A stretch of 64,000 nt of DNA from Shimia aestuarii. Its GTDB lineage: Bacteria > Pseudomonadota > Alphaproteobacteria > Rhodobacterales > Rhodobacteraceae. Positions 46,458-55,439 of this stretch are shown here, in pieces. The stretch lies in contig NZ_JAKVRD010000002.1 in assembly GCF_022814865.1 (NCBI RefSeq), forward strand, positions 248,001-312,000, read 5' to 3'. Under the pieces are notes generated by a model. That model did not search any database, was not told the DNA's origin, and saw only the letters and a list, made by a program, of their open reading frames with translations. The position numbers were made by a program, and so were the translations under genes. Position 1 is the first letter of the stretch. The number at the start of each line of letters is the position of its first letter.

Positions 46458-47978
46458 ATGACCACACCGAAACCTGTCGTGCTTTGTATTCTCGACGGCT
46501 GGGGACTTAGCGAGACCACGAAGGCGAACGCGCCTGCACTGGCCAACACCCCGGTCTTCGATACGATGATGGCAGAGTGTCCCAATGCGACGTTGATCAC
46601 GCACGGGCCGGATGTGGGCCTGCCGAGCGGGCAGATGGGCAATTCAGAAGTTGGCCACACGAACATCGGCGCGGGCCGCGTGGTGGCGATGGACCTTGGG
46701 CAGATTGATCTTGCGATCGAGGATGGGTCGTTCTTCGAGAACGCGGCGATCAAGGATTTCTGCGAGACGCTCAAGGCGAGCGGCGGCACGGCGCATTTCA
46801 TGGGCATGATCTCGGATGGTGGCGTGCATGGCCATATCGAGCATATCCTCGCGGCGATGAAAGCAGTGACAGACGCGGGCGTGCCGGTTGCTCTGCACGC
46901 GATCACGGATGGGCGCGATGTGGCGCCGAAATCGGCCTATACCTATCTTGAGACGATGGCCGAGCGGATGCCGGAGGGGGCAAAGATCGTCACGATTTCG
47001 GGTCGCTACTTTGCGATGGACCGCGACAACCGCTGGGGCCGGGTCTCGGAAGCCTATAACGCCTGGGTCAAGGGTGAGGGCAACCATGCGGCGACGGCGG
47101 TCACGGCGGTCAGCAATGCGTATAACCGCTCGGAAAGCGATGAGTTCATCACGCCGACAGTGATCGGCGACTATGCCGGGGCACTGGATGGGGATGGGTT
47201 CTTCTGTCTCAATTTCCGGGCCGACCGGGCGCGGGAAATCCTTGCCGCGATCGGGCAGCCGGATTTCGACGGGTTCGACACTGGCAAGCGCCCGAATTGG
47301 GCCGCGCTTCTGGGTATGGTGGATTACTCGGAGGAGCACAGCACCTACATGACCACCGCCTACCCGAAACAGGAGATCGTCAACACGCTTGGCGAATGGG
47401 TGGCGAAGAAGGGGCTACGTCAGTTCCACCTTGCCGAGACGGAGAAATATCCGCACGTCACTTTTTTCCTCAACGGCGGCAAGGAAGACCCGGAGCCGGG
47501 CGAAGATCGCTATATGGCGGCCTCGCCCAAGGTTGCGACCTATGACCTTCAGCCGGAGATGTCGGCAGAAGAAGTCACCGAGCATTTCGTGGGCGCGATC
47601 GAAGAGGGCTATGACCTTATCGTGACCAACTATGCCAACCCGGATATGGTCGGCCATACCGGCGACCTCAAGGCGGCGATGGCGGCGTGCGAAGCCGTGG
47701 ATCAAGGGCTTGGCAAGGTGCGCGCGGCGCTTGAAAAGGCGGGCGGTGCGATGATCGTGACCGCCGATCACGGCAATTGCGAAACCATGGTGGACCCGGT
47801 GACGGGTGGGCCGCACACGGCGCATACGACGAACCCCGTGCCGGTGATCCTCGTGGGAGGGCCGGAAGGCGCGACCTTGCGCAAGGGGCGGCTTGCGGAC
47901 CTCGCGCCGTCGCTGCTTGACCTGATGGGGATCGACAAGCCCGCGGAGATGACCGGGGAGAGCCTGATCCTGCGATGA
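46458..47978 (+). CDS. gpmI: 2,3-bisphosphoglycerate-independent phosphoglycerate mutase
   Basis: GpmI interconverts 3- and 2-phosphoglycerate with a Mn2+ phosphoserine mechanism. The 506-aa protein has CILDGWG (metal Asp), QMGNSEVGHTNIGAG (active Ser), TADHGNCE and HTTNPVP. The ATG at 46458 with GGAG nine bases upstream gives the family-typical N-terminus; an ATG at 46443 is possible. The stop overlaps the next gene as ATGA. Confidence 0.96.
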   Translation: MTTPKPVVLCILDGWGLSETTKANAPALANTPVFDTMMAECPNATLITHGPDVGLPSGQMGNSEVGHTNIGAGRVVAMDLGQIDLAIEDGSFFENAAIKDFCETLKASGGTAHFMGMISDGGVHGHIEHILAAMKAVTDAGVPVALHAITDGRDVAPKSAYTYLETMAERMPEGAKIVTISGRYFAMDRDNRWGRVSEAYNAWVKGEGNHAATAVTAVSNAYNRSESDEFITPTVIGDYAGALDGDGFFCLNFRADRAREILAAIGQPDFDGFDTGKRPNWAALLGMVDYSEEHSTYMTTAYPKQEIVNTLGEWVAKKGLRQFHLAETEKYPHVTFFLNGGKEDPEPGEDRYMAASPKVATYDLQPEMSAEEVTEHFVGAIEEGYDLIVTNYANPDMVGHTGDLKAAMAACEAVDQGLGKVRAALEKAGGAMIVTADHGNCETMVDPVTGGPHTAHTTNPVPVILVGGPEGATLRKGRLADLAPSLLDLMGIDKPAEMTGESLILR

Positions 47979-49135
47979 AACATCTCGCCGCCGCAGCTCT
48001 GATCGCCTTCGGGTTTGCAGGCTCTGCCACGGCAGAGGGTGGGGCGAGTCCGGCAGACGCAGCACGGGCGGCCGCGCAGAAGATCGAGACCGCATCGCTT
48101 GCCTTGCAAGAGGCGGGGGATGCGCGCGATCGGGTCGCAGCCCTGACCGAGACGGTGCAGGGGTTCGAGGCCGGGTTGCAGGCAATGCGCGAAGGGTTGC
48201 GCCGGGCGGCGGCACGCGAGGCCCGGCTGCGTCGTGATCTCAAGCGCCGCGAGGGGGAGACGGCGCGTCTTCTTGGTGTGCTGCAATCGGTCGGGCGTGG
48301 CATGGGGCCGGGCGGTGGTCCGGTCATGCTTCTCCATCCGGATGGTCCGACAGGAACGGCACGGGCGGGAATGATCCTTGCCGATGTGACCCCGGCGCTC
48401 GAGGCAGGGGCGGCGCGCATTCGGGCTGACCTCGAAGAGATCGAGATCCTGCGCGCCTTGCAGGAAGACGCTGCGGAGGCCCTGCAGGATGGCCTGAGCG
48501 GTATTCAGACAGCGCGCACCGAGCTTTCGCAGGCCATCGCGGATCGCACTGATCTGCCACAGCGCTTTGCCGATGATCCGGTCAAAATCGCGCTTCTCAT
48601 TGCATCGACGGAAACGCTCAACGGTTTTGCCAGCGGTCTCGTCGATATTCAGGAAACCGGAGAGAGCGCCGTGGTGCTTCCCGATCTGGATGCCCGCAAG
48701 GGCGAGCTTCCCTTGCCGGCGGAGGCGCAGGTGCTGCGCCGCGCGGGCGAAGCGGATGCGGCGGGCGTGCGCCGTCCGGGGCTTGTGCTCGCGACACGGC
48801 CCAGTGCGCTCGTGGTATCGCCGACTGCGGCGACGATCCGCTATCGCGGGCCGCTTCTCGACTATGGCAACGTGGTGATCCTCGAAGCGGAGCCGGGGCT
48901 GTTGTTCGTGCTTGCGGGCATGGAGGCGGTCTATGGCAATGCCGGTCAGGTGATCCCCGAGGGCACGCCCGTGGGTCTTATGGGCGGAAATGACCCGGAA
49001 ATCGGGGCAATCCTTTCACAGGTCAGTGATGGCTCTGGTCAAGAACGGACAGAAACGCTCTATATAGAAGTCAGACAAGGCAAGACCACCGTGGACCCGG
49101 AAACGTGGTTCCGGACAGACAAGGATGAACTATAG
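47975..49135 (+). CDS. EnvC-like murein hydrolase activator (degenerate LytM)
   Basis: This 386-aa secreted protein has a signal peptide of about 20 residues, a long coiled coil (about 25-230) and a C-terminal LytM/M23 domain (about 280-380). The zinc ligands of active M23 enzymes are missing: the final HLHFE-type block reads TLYIEVRQG. It therefore fits EnvC-type activators that switch on amidases at the septum. gpmI-envC-ctpA is a common alphaproteobacterial order. Confidence 0.88.
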   Translation: MKHLAAAALIAFGFAGSATAEGGASPADAARAAAQKIETASLALQEAGDARDRVAALTETVQGFEAGLQAMREGLRRAAAREARLRRDLKRREGETARLLGVLQSVGRGMGPGGGPVMLLHPDGPTGTARAGMILADVTPALEAGAARIRADLEEIEILRALQEDAAEALQDGLSGIQTARTELSQAIADRTDLPQRFADDPVKIALLIASTETLNGFASGLVDIQETGESAVVLPDLDARKGELPLPAEAQVLRRAGEADAAGVRRPGLVLATRPSALVVSPTAATIRYRGPLLDYGNVVILEAEPGLLFVLAGMEAVYGNAGQVIPEGTPVGLMGGNDPEIGAILSQVSDGSGQERTETLYIEVRQGKTTVDPETWFRTDKDEL

Positions 49136-50473
49136 ATGAAGAAATTTGTCATTGCCGCGCTGGGTGGCACTCTCACGGGCGCGCTCTTTGCCATGCAGGT
49201 GGCCGGGCCGCTTCTTGCGCAGGAGAGCGCGAAGACCAGCAACGTCTATGAGCAGCTTGACCTGTTCGGCGATATTTTCGAGCGCATCCGTGCGCAGTAT
49301 GTGGAAGAGGTCGATGAGGCAGACCTGATCGAAGCGGCGATCAACGGCATGCTGACCTCGCTTGATCCGCATTCCTCCTACCTGTCGCCGGAAGATGCCG
49401 CGGATATGCGGGTGCAAACCCGTGGCGAGTTCGGCGGGCTTGGCATTGAGGTCACGCAGGAAGACGGGTTCGTGAAGGTCGTCTCTCCGATTGATGGCAC
49501 CCCGGCGGATGCCGCGGGGATCGAGGCGGGAGATTTCATCACCCATGTGGATGGGGAAAGCGTTTTGGGGATGAACCTTGACGAGGCCGTCGAGTTGATG
49601 CGTGGCCCGGTGGGATCGGAGATCGTCATCACCGTTGTGCGCGAAGGCGAGGCAGAGCCGTTCGATGTGTCGATCATCCGCGACACGATCAAGCTGACCG
49701 CTGTGCGGTCGCGCACCGAGGGCGATTCGGTGGTGCTTCGGATTACCACCTTCAACGACCAGACCACGCCGAACCTCGAGTCGGGCTTTGCCGAACAGGT
49801 CGAGGCGCTTGGTGGGATGGACAACGTCAACGGCATTGTGCTCGACCTTCGCAACAACCCCGGTGGTTTGCTGACCGAGGCGATCAAGGTCTCGGATGCC
49901 TTCCTCGAGAAGGGCGAGATCGTGTCGACCCGTGGTCGCAACCCCGCCGATGGCGACCGGTTCAACGCGACGCCGGGCGATCTTTCGGATGGCAAGCCGA
50001 TCGTGGTTCTCATCAATGGCGGTTCGGCCTCGGCCTCGGAGATCGTTGCCGGTGCGCTTCAGGATCATCGTCGTGCGATCGTGGTCGGGACGAAATCTTT
50101 CGGCAAGGGCTCGGTCCAGACGGTGATGCCGCTTCGGGGTGATGGGGCGATGCGCCTGACCACGGCGCGCTATTACACGCCTTCGGGCCGGTCGATCCAG
50201 GCGCTTGGCGTGTCGCCCGATATCGTCGTTGCGCAGCCGCGCCGCAAGGACGCGAGCGAGGAAGAAGAGGACACGACCAAGCGGCGTTTCCGGTCGGAAG
50301 CGGACCTGCGGGGCAGCCTCGACAATGACAGCCTGACCGAAGATCAAATTCGCCAGATCGAGGCCGACCGCGCCAAGGCCGAGAAGGCCGCGAAGCTGCG
50401 CGAAGAGGACTATCAGCTCGCCTATGCGATCGACATCCTCAAAGGTCTTTCGAAGCTCGGCCCGGAGCAGTAA
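49136..50473 (+). CDS. ctpA: S41 carboxyl-terminal processing protease
   Basis: This 445-aa periplasmic serine protease has a signal peptide, a PDZ domain (about 90-170; [20 protein letters not shown]) and the S41 core with [15 protein letters not shown] (Ser nucleophile) and [11 protein letters not shown] (catalytic Lys). It cuts C-terminal tails of envelope proteins, and in several bacteria controls peptidoglycan hydrolases, consistent with the adjacent envC-like gene. Its ATG directly follows the previous stop. Confidence 0.95.
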   Translation: MKKFVIAALGGTLTGALFAMQVAGPLLAQESAKTSNVYEQLDLFGDIFERIRAQYVEEVDEADLIEAAINGMLTSLDPHSSYLSPEDAADMRVQTRGEFGGLGIEVTQEDGFVKVVSPIDGTPADAAGIEAGDFITHVDGESVLGMNLDEAVELMRGPVGSEIVITVVREGEAEPFDVSIIRDTIKLTAVRSRTEGDSVVLRITTFNDQTTPNLESGFAEQVEALGGMDNVNGIVLDLRNNPGGLLTEAIKVSDAFLEKGEIVSTRGRNPADGDRFNATPGDLSDGKPIVVLINGGSASASEIVAGALQDHRRAIVVGTKSFGKGSVQTVMPLRGDGAMRLTTARYYTPSGRSIQALGVSPDIVVAQPRRKDASEEEEDTTKRRFRSEADLRGSLDNDSLTEDQIRQIEADRAKAEKAAKLREEDYQLAYAIDILKGLSKLGPEQ

Positions 50474-50495
50474 GCCCCGGCCAAATTACAGGGAG

Positions 50496-50519
50496 AGGGC
50501 GGGGATTTCCCCGCCCTTT
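50496..50519 (+). terminator. Terminator after ctpA
   Basis: A G+C stem (50496-50504 with 50509-50517) with a 4-nt ATTT loop is followed by TTT about 25 bp after the ctpA stop. This is a standard intrinsic terminator for the gpmI-envC-ctpA unit. Confidence 0.75.
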
Positions 50520-50528
50520 TCATATGGT

Positions 50529-50601
50529 GCAGGGGCGCTGCCCCTCTTGCCTGCCACGGCAGGCAATTCACCCCGGGATATTTTTGGCAAGAGAAAGAGA
50601 G
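50529..50601. repeat. Intergenic hairpin element (right module)
   Basis: GCCCCTCTTG is followed by a hairpin TTGCCTGCC/GGCAGGCAA (50547-50566), CAATTCACCCCGGGATATT (50564-50582) and an A/G-rich tail. Flanks are identical or nearly so to 32904-32963, while the stem sequence differs with pairing preserved. Confidence 0.75.
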
Positions 50602-50675
50602 CGTGGCGGAAAGGCGAATTGCCTGACGGGCGCGGCTTGGGTAGGTGTTGGGTTGTGCCAAGCCGGAGATGTGCC

Positions 50676-51158
50676 ATGACCCCTGAAGAGATCGCCAAAC
50701 TGCCCTATCGCCGCAACGTGGGCGTGATGCTCGTCAATGCCGAGGGGCATGCCTTTGTCGGCCAGCGGCTCGATAGCGAGGTACCGGCCTGGCAAATGCC
50801 GCAGGGTGGGATCGATAAGGGCGAAAGCCCGAAGGAGGCGGCGCTGCGCGAGTTGGAGGAAGAGACCGGGGTGTCGGCGTCGTTGGTCACGGTTGAAGGG
50901 GAAACCGAGGGGTGGATTTCCTATGACCTGCCTGCCGATATCGTGCCGCGCATCTGGAAGGGGCGCTACAAGGGGCAGGAGCAGAAATGGTTCTTGCTGC
51001 GCTTTCACGGGACGGATCAGGACGTCAATATCGAGGTCGAGCATCCCGAGTTCTCGGAGTGGCGCTGGCTCCCGGTGGACGAGTTGATCGACAATATCGT
51101 GCCGTTCAAACGTGGCGTCTATGAGCAGGTCGTGGCGGCCTTTGCAGGCCGCCTCTAG
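50676..51158 (+). CDS. rppH: RNA pyrophosphohydrolase (Nudix)
   Basis: RppH removes pyrophosphate from 5'-triphosphate (or diphosphate) mRNA ends to start decay; related enzymes hydrolyse diadenosine polyphosphates. The 160-aa protein has [26 protein letters not shown] and a perfect Nudix box [22 protein letters not shown]-type. The ATG at 50676 follows GGAGATGTGCC. The stop lies 3 bp from the convergent DUF934 stop. Confidence 0.95.
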   Translation: MTPEEIAKLPYRRNVGVMLVNAEGHAFVGQRLDSEVPAWQMPQGGIDKGESPKEAALRELEEETGVSASLVTVEGETEGWISYDLPADIVPRIWKGRYKGQEQKWFLLRFHGTDQDVNIEVEHPEFSEWRWLPVDELIDNIVPFKRGVYEQVVAAFAGRL

Positions 51159-51161
51159 GTT

Positions 51162-51575
51162 TTACGCCGCAAAGAGCCGGGTCTGGTAGCACGTGTCATG
51201 CGGCACCGCGAGCCATTGCGCCTCGGGGTTGCGGGCGGCCTGTGCGGCGGAAATCTCCACATCATCAAAGCCCGCGCGCAGGGCGGCGCGGAATTGATCG
51301 ACAAGGACATGGCCGCGGGCGCGGACATGCCCTTTGAAGCCGAGCGTGCGCAGGGCGGCGGCGTGGGAAAAGCCGCGCCCATCTGCTGAGCTTGCGAAGG
51401 GGATGACCACAAGCGCGAGCGTCGAGAGATGGGGCGCGAGAGCGGACGGGTTGGCATCGACAGGCAACAGCACTGCGCCGCCGCCTGTATACTCCTCAAG
51501 CGTCGGGATGTTCGTTCCGGCAAAGCGGTCTTCGACAAAGCCTTCGCGGGTGATGATCTGGGTCGTCTCGGTCAT
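51162..51575 (-). CDS. DUF934 protein of the cys operon
   Basis: This 137-aa protein of the DUF934 family (GRGFSHAAALRTLGFKGHVRARG, VLVDQFRAALRAGFDDVE) is found almost only beside sulfite reductase and cysH genes, with an accessory role not biochemically defined. The start at 51575 overlaps the cysH stop as ATGA, so it is the last gene of the sulfate-assimilation operon. Confidence 0.9.
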   Translation of the reverse strand: MTETTQIITREGFVEDRFAGTNIPTLEEYTGGGAVLLPVDANPSALAPHLSTLALVVIPFASSADGRGFSHAAALRTLGFKGHVRARGHVLVDQFRAALRAGFDDVEISAAQAARNPEAQWLAVPHDTCYQTRLFAA

Positions 51576-52297
51576 CCGGCTTTCCTTTCGATACGTCCGT
51601 CCGGGGTGATGTGAATGCCGCATTCCTGGCGGTCTTCCTGACGCCAGCGCCCGGCGCGGGAGTCTTCGCCCGGTGCCACGGGAGTGGTGCAGGGGGCGCA
51701 GCCGATGGAGGGGAAGCCCTTGGCGACAAGCGGGTGACGCGGCAGGTCGTGGCGGTCGAGATAGGCGGCGATGTCCGCCGGGGTCCAAGCCGCGAGCGGG
51801 TTCACCTTGATCAGACCGTCTGTATCCACCTCGAAGGCGCGCATGGCGGCGCGCTGGCCGGTCTGGAACCGTTTGCGGCCAGAGATCGACGCGGTGAAAG
51901 GGCCGAGCGCGTCGCGCAGCGGTACGACCTTGCGCAGGTCGCAGCAGGCGGTGCTATCGCTCTTGTTGAGCGTACCGTCAGGATCGGCCGCGGCGACGGC
52001 TTCCGGCGCTGGGGTGATCCGGCGCACATCCGTCAGGCCGAGATGCTCGGAGAGATCTTGTTGATAGGCGATGGTCTCGGGGAAGAGCATCAGCGTATCG
52101 AGCATCAGGACCGGCACGGAAGGGTCGAGTGCGGACAGCATGTGCAAGAGCACAGCGGAATCCGCCCCGAAGGAGGACACCATTGCGATCTCTCCGTCGA
52201 AGCGATCCAGCGCCACGGCGAGGATCGTTTCGGCAGAGGCGTCACCAAAGCGCGTGTTGAGCCGCGCGGTGGGCAGGGCGTCATGCGGCCTTGGCAT
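51572..52297 (-). CDS. cysH: Adenylyl-sulfate (APS/PAPS) reductase
   Basis: CysH reduces activated sulfate to sulfite. The 241-aa protein has the PP-loop-like SSFGADSAVLLHML, the cysteine pair TACCDLRK and CAPC that bind a [4Fe-4S] cluster, and the catalytic ECGIH near the C-terminus. The cluster cysteines favour APS as substrate. The ATG at 52297 has GGAG 6 bp upstream and overlaps the sulfite reductase end by 17 nt. Confidence 0.93.
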   Translation of the reverse strand: MPRPHDALPTARLNTRFGDASAETILAVALDRFDGEIAMVSSFGADSAVLLHMLSALDPSVPVLMLDTLMLFPETIAYQQDLSEHLGLTDVRRITPAPEAVAAADPDGTLNKSDSTACCDLRKVVPLRDALGPFTASISGRKRFQTGQRAAMRAFEVDTDGLIKVNPLAAWTPADIAAYLDRHDLPRHPLVAKGFPSIGCAPCTTPVAPGEDSRAGRWRQEDRQECGIHITPDGRIERKAG

Positions 52298-53936
52298 GTG
52301 CATCTCCATAAAGGGCGTCCTTAAACGGTGCGAGACCGAGACGGCGGTAAGCAGCGAGGAAGGTTTCCTCGGGCGAGAGGCGCTGGTCGAGATAGGCCTC
52401 GATCAGGCGCTCTACGGCGGGCACGATCTCGTCATAGGCAAATCCGGGGCCGGTGCGCGTTCCGACGGCGGCCTCTTCGGTTCCGTCTCCACCGAGCGTG
52501 ATCTGGTAGTTCTCCACGCCGGCCCGGTCGAGGCCGAGAATGCCGATATGTCCGACATGGTGATGGCCACAGGCGTTGATGCAGCCCGAGATCTTGATTT
52601 TGAGCGGGCCGATATCATGCTGGGCGTCGAGGTCGGAAAAGGCCTCGCCGATTTGCTGGGCGATGGGGATCGAGCGCGCGGTTGCGAGCGCGCAGTAATC
52701 CATGCCCGGGCAGGCGATGATATCCGAGATCAGCCCGACATTGGCCGTCGCCAGTCCTGCGGCGCGCAGGGCGTCATAGACGGCGGGCAGGTCGGCGCGG
52801 TGCACATGTGGCAGGATCACGTTTTGCTCGTGGCTGATGCGCAATTCGTCATAGCCGTAGGCTTCAGCGATATCCGCCAGCGCGCGCATCTGGTCCGAGG
52901 TCGCATCGCCAGGCGTGCCGCCGATGGGTTTGATCGAAACCGTGACGCTCGCATGATCGGCGCGCGCGTGGTCGCGGGCGTTGGTGTCTAGGAAGGCGCG
53001 CAAAGCGGGCGATTGCGCTTTGTTAGGGTCGAAATCAGTGTCTTTGAACGCCGGTGTCACAAAGCTCGCGCGGACGTTGGCAACGACCTCGGGGTTGAGG
53101 TCGGGCAGCAGGCGCTTTTGGGTTGCGAACTCGGTCTCGATCCGGGACTTCAGCTCTTCCAACCCGGTCTCGTGGACGAGGATCTTGATCCGCGCTTTAT
53201 ACTTGTTATCGCGGCGGCCCGAGAGGTTATAGACTTTCAGGATCGCCTCGAGATAGGCGAAGAGATCGGCGCGCGGCAGGAACTCGCGCACCACTTTGCC
53301 GATCATCGGCGTGCGGCCAAGGCCACCGCCAATCACGATCTGATAGCCGACTTCGCCATCTTGTTCGCGCACGCGGATGCCGATGTCGTGAAAGCGGATC
53401 ACGGCGCGGTCTTCCTCGGTGCCGGTCACGGCGAGTTTGAATTTGCGCGGGAGATAGGCGAACTCCGGGTGATCGGTCGACCATTGGCGGATCAGCTCGG
53501 CGGTGATGCGCGGATCTTCGACCTCGTCCGGCGTCGCGCCGGCGAAGTGATCGGCGGTCACGTTGCGAATGCAGTTCCCCGAGGTTTGGATCGCGTGCAT
53601 ATTCACATCGGCCAGCGCGTCGAGCATGTCCGGCACATCCGAAAGCTTGGGCCAGTTGAACTGAATGTTCTGGCGGGTGGTGAAGTGGCCATAGCCCTTG
53701 TCCCAACGATCTGCGATCTCGGCGAGCTTGCGCATTTGCGCCGAACGCAGGGAGCCATAGGGGATCGCCACACGCAGCATGTAAGCGTGAAGCTGCAGGT
53801 AGAGGCCGTTCATCAGGCGCAGCGGTTTGAATTCATCCTCGGTCAGAGAGCCATCGATGCGGCGCTCGACCTGATCGCGGAACTCGGCGACGCGGGCGCG
53901 CAGGAAATTGCGGTCGAAATCGGTATAGATATACAT
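52281..53936 (-). CDS. cysI: Siroheme nitrite/sulfite reductase
   Basis: This 551-aa hemoprotein has TRQNIQFNW, the first siroheme half TSGNCIRNV, and the siroheme-[4Fe-4S] cysteines in CPGMDYC and CINACGHHH. It reduces sulfite to sulfide with six electrons. In this operon (siroheme synthase, cysH, DUF934) sulfite is the expected substrate. No cysJ flavoprotein is visible, so ferredoxin or another donor is likely. The start overlaps the DUF2849 stop by one base (TGATG). Confidence 0.93.
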   Translation of the reverse strand: MYIYTDFDRNFLRARVAEFRDQVERRIDGSLTEDEFKPLRLMNGLYLQLHAYMLRVAIPYGSLRSAQMRKLAEIADRWDKGYGHFTTRQNIQFNWPKLSDVPDMLDALADVNMHAIQTSGNCIRNVTADHFAGATPDEVEDPRITAELIRQWSTDHPEFAYLPRKFKLAVTGTEEDRAVIRFHDIGIRVREQDGEVGYQIVIGGGLGRTPMIGKVVREFLPRADLFAYLEAILKVYNLSGRRDNKYKARIKILVHETGLEELKSRIETEFATQKRLLPDLNPEVVANVRASFVTPAFKDTDFDPNKAQSPALRAFLDTNARDHARADHASVTVSIKPIGGTPGDATSDQMRALADIAEAYGYDELRISHEQNVILPHVHRADLPAVYDALRAAGLATANVGLISDIIACPGMDYCALATARSIPIAQQIGEAFSDLDAQHDIGPLKIKISGCINACGHHHVGHIGILGLDRAGVENYQITLGGDGTEEAAVGTRTGPGFAYDEIVPAVERLIEAYLDQRLSPEETFLAAYRRLGLAPFKDALYGDAHAKAA

Positions 53937-54229
53937 CAGTCTGCCTGCTTTCCGTGGAAGTAGTTGGAGGGGCCGCGGGTGCGGAATTCCTCGCGGAAGT
54001 GGGTTGGGATCGGGCGGCCGTCGACAAGCGCGGCGTCAGCGAGATAGACGCCAACGGTCAGGTGGGGTTCCTGCGAGGCACGCTCGAGAAGCGCGTTGGC
54101 CTCCTCCTCTGTCGTGGCGACTGCGGCATCCGTGTGTTCACGGCTCCAGCCGGGATCGGTGAAGTAGATCACGTCCCCTTCGATCAGGTGATTTGTGGTG
54201 GCGACTTTGGGGCTAAAGGGACGGGGCAT
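53936..54229 (-). CDS. DUF2849 protein
   Basis: This 97-aa soluble protein (NHLIEGDVIYFT, VGVYLADAALVDGRPIPTHFREEFR) is of the DUF2849 family, a regular member of alphaproteobacterial cys operons, of unknown role. Both ends are coupled by TGATG overlaps to the cysG-like gene and cysI. Confidence 0.9.
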   Translation of the reverse strand: MPRPFSPKVATTNHLIEGDVIYFTDPGWSREHTDAAVATTEEEANALLERASQEPHLTVGVYLADAALVDGRPIPTHFREEFRTRGPSNYFHGKQAD

Positions 54230-55293
54230 CAGAGGGCCTCCTTCAAAGCGATGGCGGTGGCGTCGCGCGGGGCGAGACCGAGCATGAGAACCGCAGGGCC
54301 GGTCACGGCGTCGAGTGCTTCGGGCAGCGACAGGAGCGTCGTCGGCAGGATGCGTTGATCCGGGCGCGAGGCGTTCTCGACGATGGTCACAGGTGTTGCG
54401 TCTTCGGCGCCGTGCATGAGCAGTCGGCCCCGGAGGTAGGTGGCGGCGGATTTGCCCATGTAGATTGCGGCAACGGCGCCGGGTTCGGCCAGCGTGCGCC
54501 AGTCCTGATCCGCATATCCCTCGGTGTCATGACCGGTGATGATGCGCAGACCGGTGTTGCGTCCGCGTTTGGTCAGGCTTGCCTTGAGGGTTGCAGCGGC
54601 GGCGACAGAGGCCGTGATGCCGGGGGTGATGGTAAACGCGATGCCCGCGGCGTCGAGCGCGTCCATCTCTTCGTCGAGGCGGCCGAAGATGCCGCTATCG
54701 CCGGACTTGAGGCGCACGACACGCGCGTTCTTGCCGCGGGCGACAAGGAGGGCGTTGATGTCCTCTTGTTTCCACGAGGGGCCAAAGGCGGTCTTGCCGG
54801 TCTCGATGATCTCGGCCGCCGGGTTGGCGAGCGCGATGATCGGCGCGGGCACGAGGCGGTCATGAATGACGACCTCGGCTTCGCTCAGGAGCGTATGGGC
54901 GCGCATGGTCAGCAGTTCGGGATCACCGGGGCCAGCGCCGATGAAGAAGACATGGCCCTGTTTGGCGTTCTGCTCGGTGCCCTGCGTGACGTCCGTGCCG
55001 ATCCCGGCATCTGCGCCAATGCGTGCAGCGGCAGCGTCTCCGGCGGGATTGCCGGTTGCAAGGATCAGCCCGGCGGCCCGATTTGCGTCGGCGCGGGTCA
55101 GGGCGCGGGGGATATGCGACAGCGCACCTGCCTCGGCCCAAGCGACGATCTGCGGTGCCGGGTTGGGGCCGAAGACGCGCAGGCGCGGACCGGTGCCGAC
55201 ACGACCGCGCAGCGCCTTGACGGCACAGTCACCGGCCCCGGCAACGAGGATGGTCTGACCGGGGATGCCGGTGCGGTTCTGGGACTCGGTCAT
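54229..55293 (-). CDS. cysG: Siroheme synthase with reduced N-terminal module (CysG-like)
   Basis: This 354-aa protein has a complete uroporphyrinogen-III C-methyltransferase domain (about 110-354) with GAGPGDPELLT, RLKSGDSGIFGR and TPGITASVAAAA. The N-terminal part (about 12-108) keeps a Rossmann start (LVAGAGDCAVKALRG). It lacks most of the Met8/CysG central dimerisation and chelatase region, so the chain is about 100 residues shorter than classic CysG (about 460). Methylation is secure; dehydrogenase/ferrochelatase activity is doubtful. Confidence 0.9.
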   Translation of the reverse strand: MTESQNRTGIPGQTILVAGAGDCAVKALRGRVGTGPRLRVFGPNPAPQIVAWAEAGALSHIPRALTRADANRAAGLILATGNPAGDAAAARIGADAGIGTDVTQGTEQNAKQGHVFFIGAGPGDPELLTMRAHTLLSEAEVVIHDRLVPAPIIALANPAAEIIETGKTAFGPSWKQEDINALLVARGKNARVVRLKSGDSGIFGRLDEEMDALDAAGIAFTITPGITASVAAAATLKASLTKRGRNTGLRIITGHDTEGYADQDWRTLAEPGAVAAIYMGKSAATYLRGRLLMHGAEDATPVTIVENASRPDQRILPTTLLSLPEALDAVTGPAVLMLGLAPRDATAIALKEAL

Positions 55294-55355
55294 GGCGGGC
55301 TCCGTGGGTTGAGAATTGGAAATTCGCTCGCTTTGAAGGAAAATGTGGACGGATG

Positions 55356-55377
55356 TTCCGGATTTGCAATTCCGGAT
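55356..55377. promoter_or_regulatory. Direct repeat in the cys/lrp intergenic region
   Basis: TTCCGGAT occurs at 55356-55363 and 55370-55377, 14 bp apart, between the divergent cysG and Lrp-type genes. It is a candidate binding site for the Lrp-type regulator, since these proteins often use several phased half-sites. Confidence 0.4.
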
Positions 55378-55387
55378 CCTGCTGGTA

Positions 55388-55430
55388 TGAACAGTATTCC
55401 AAATGCCGCCTCGAGGCGGAGTGCTGTTCA
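55388..55430 (+). promoter_or_regulatory. Nested dyad upstream of the Lrp-type gene
   Basis: The outer inverted repeat TGAACAG/CTGTTCA (55388-55394 with 55424-55430) encloses a perfect palindrome CCGCCTCGAGGCGG (55406-55419). The structure ends against the AGGGGG Shine-Dalgarno of the regulator gene, so it could be a DNA operator or a leader RNA hairpin. Confidence 0.45.
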
Positions 55431-55439
55431 GGGGGTGCC

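Noticed and set aside
47975-49135. M23 domain without zinc ligands considered as a decayed peptidase.
   Set aside because: Loss of the ligands with retention of the coiled coil is the normal state of EnvC-type activators.
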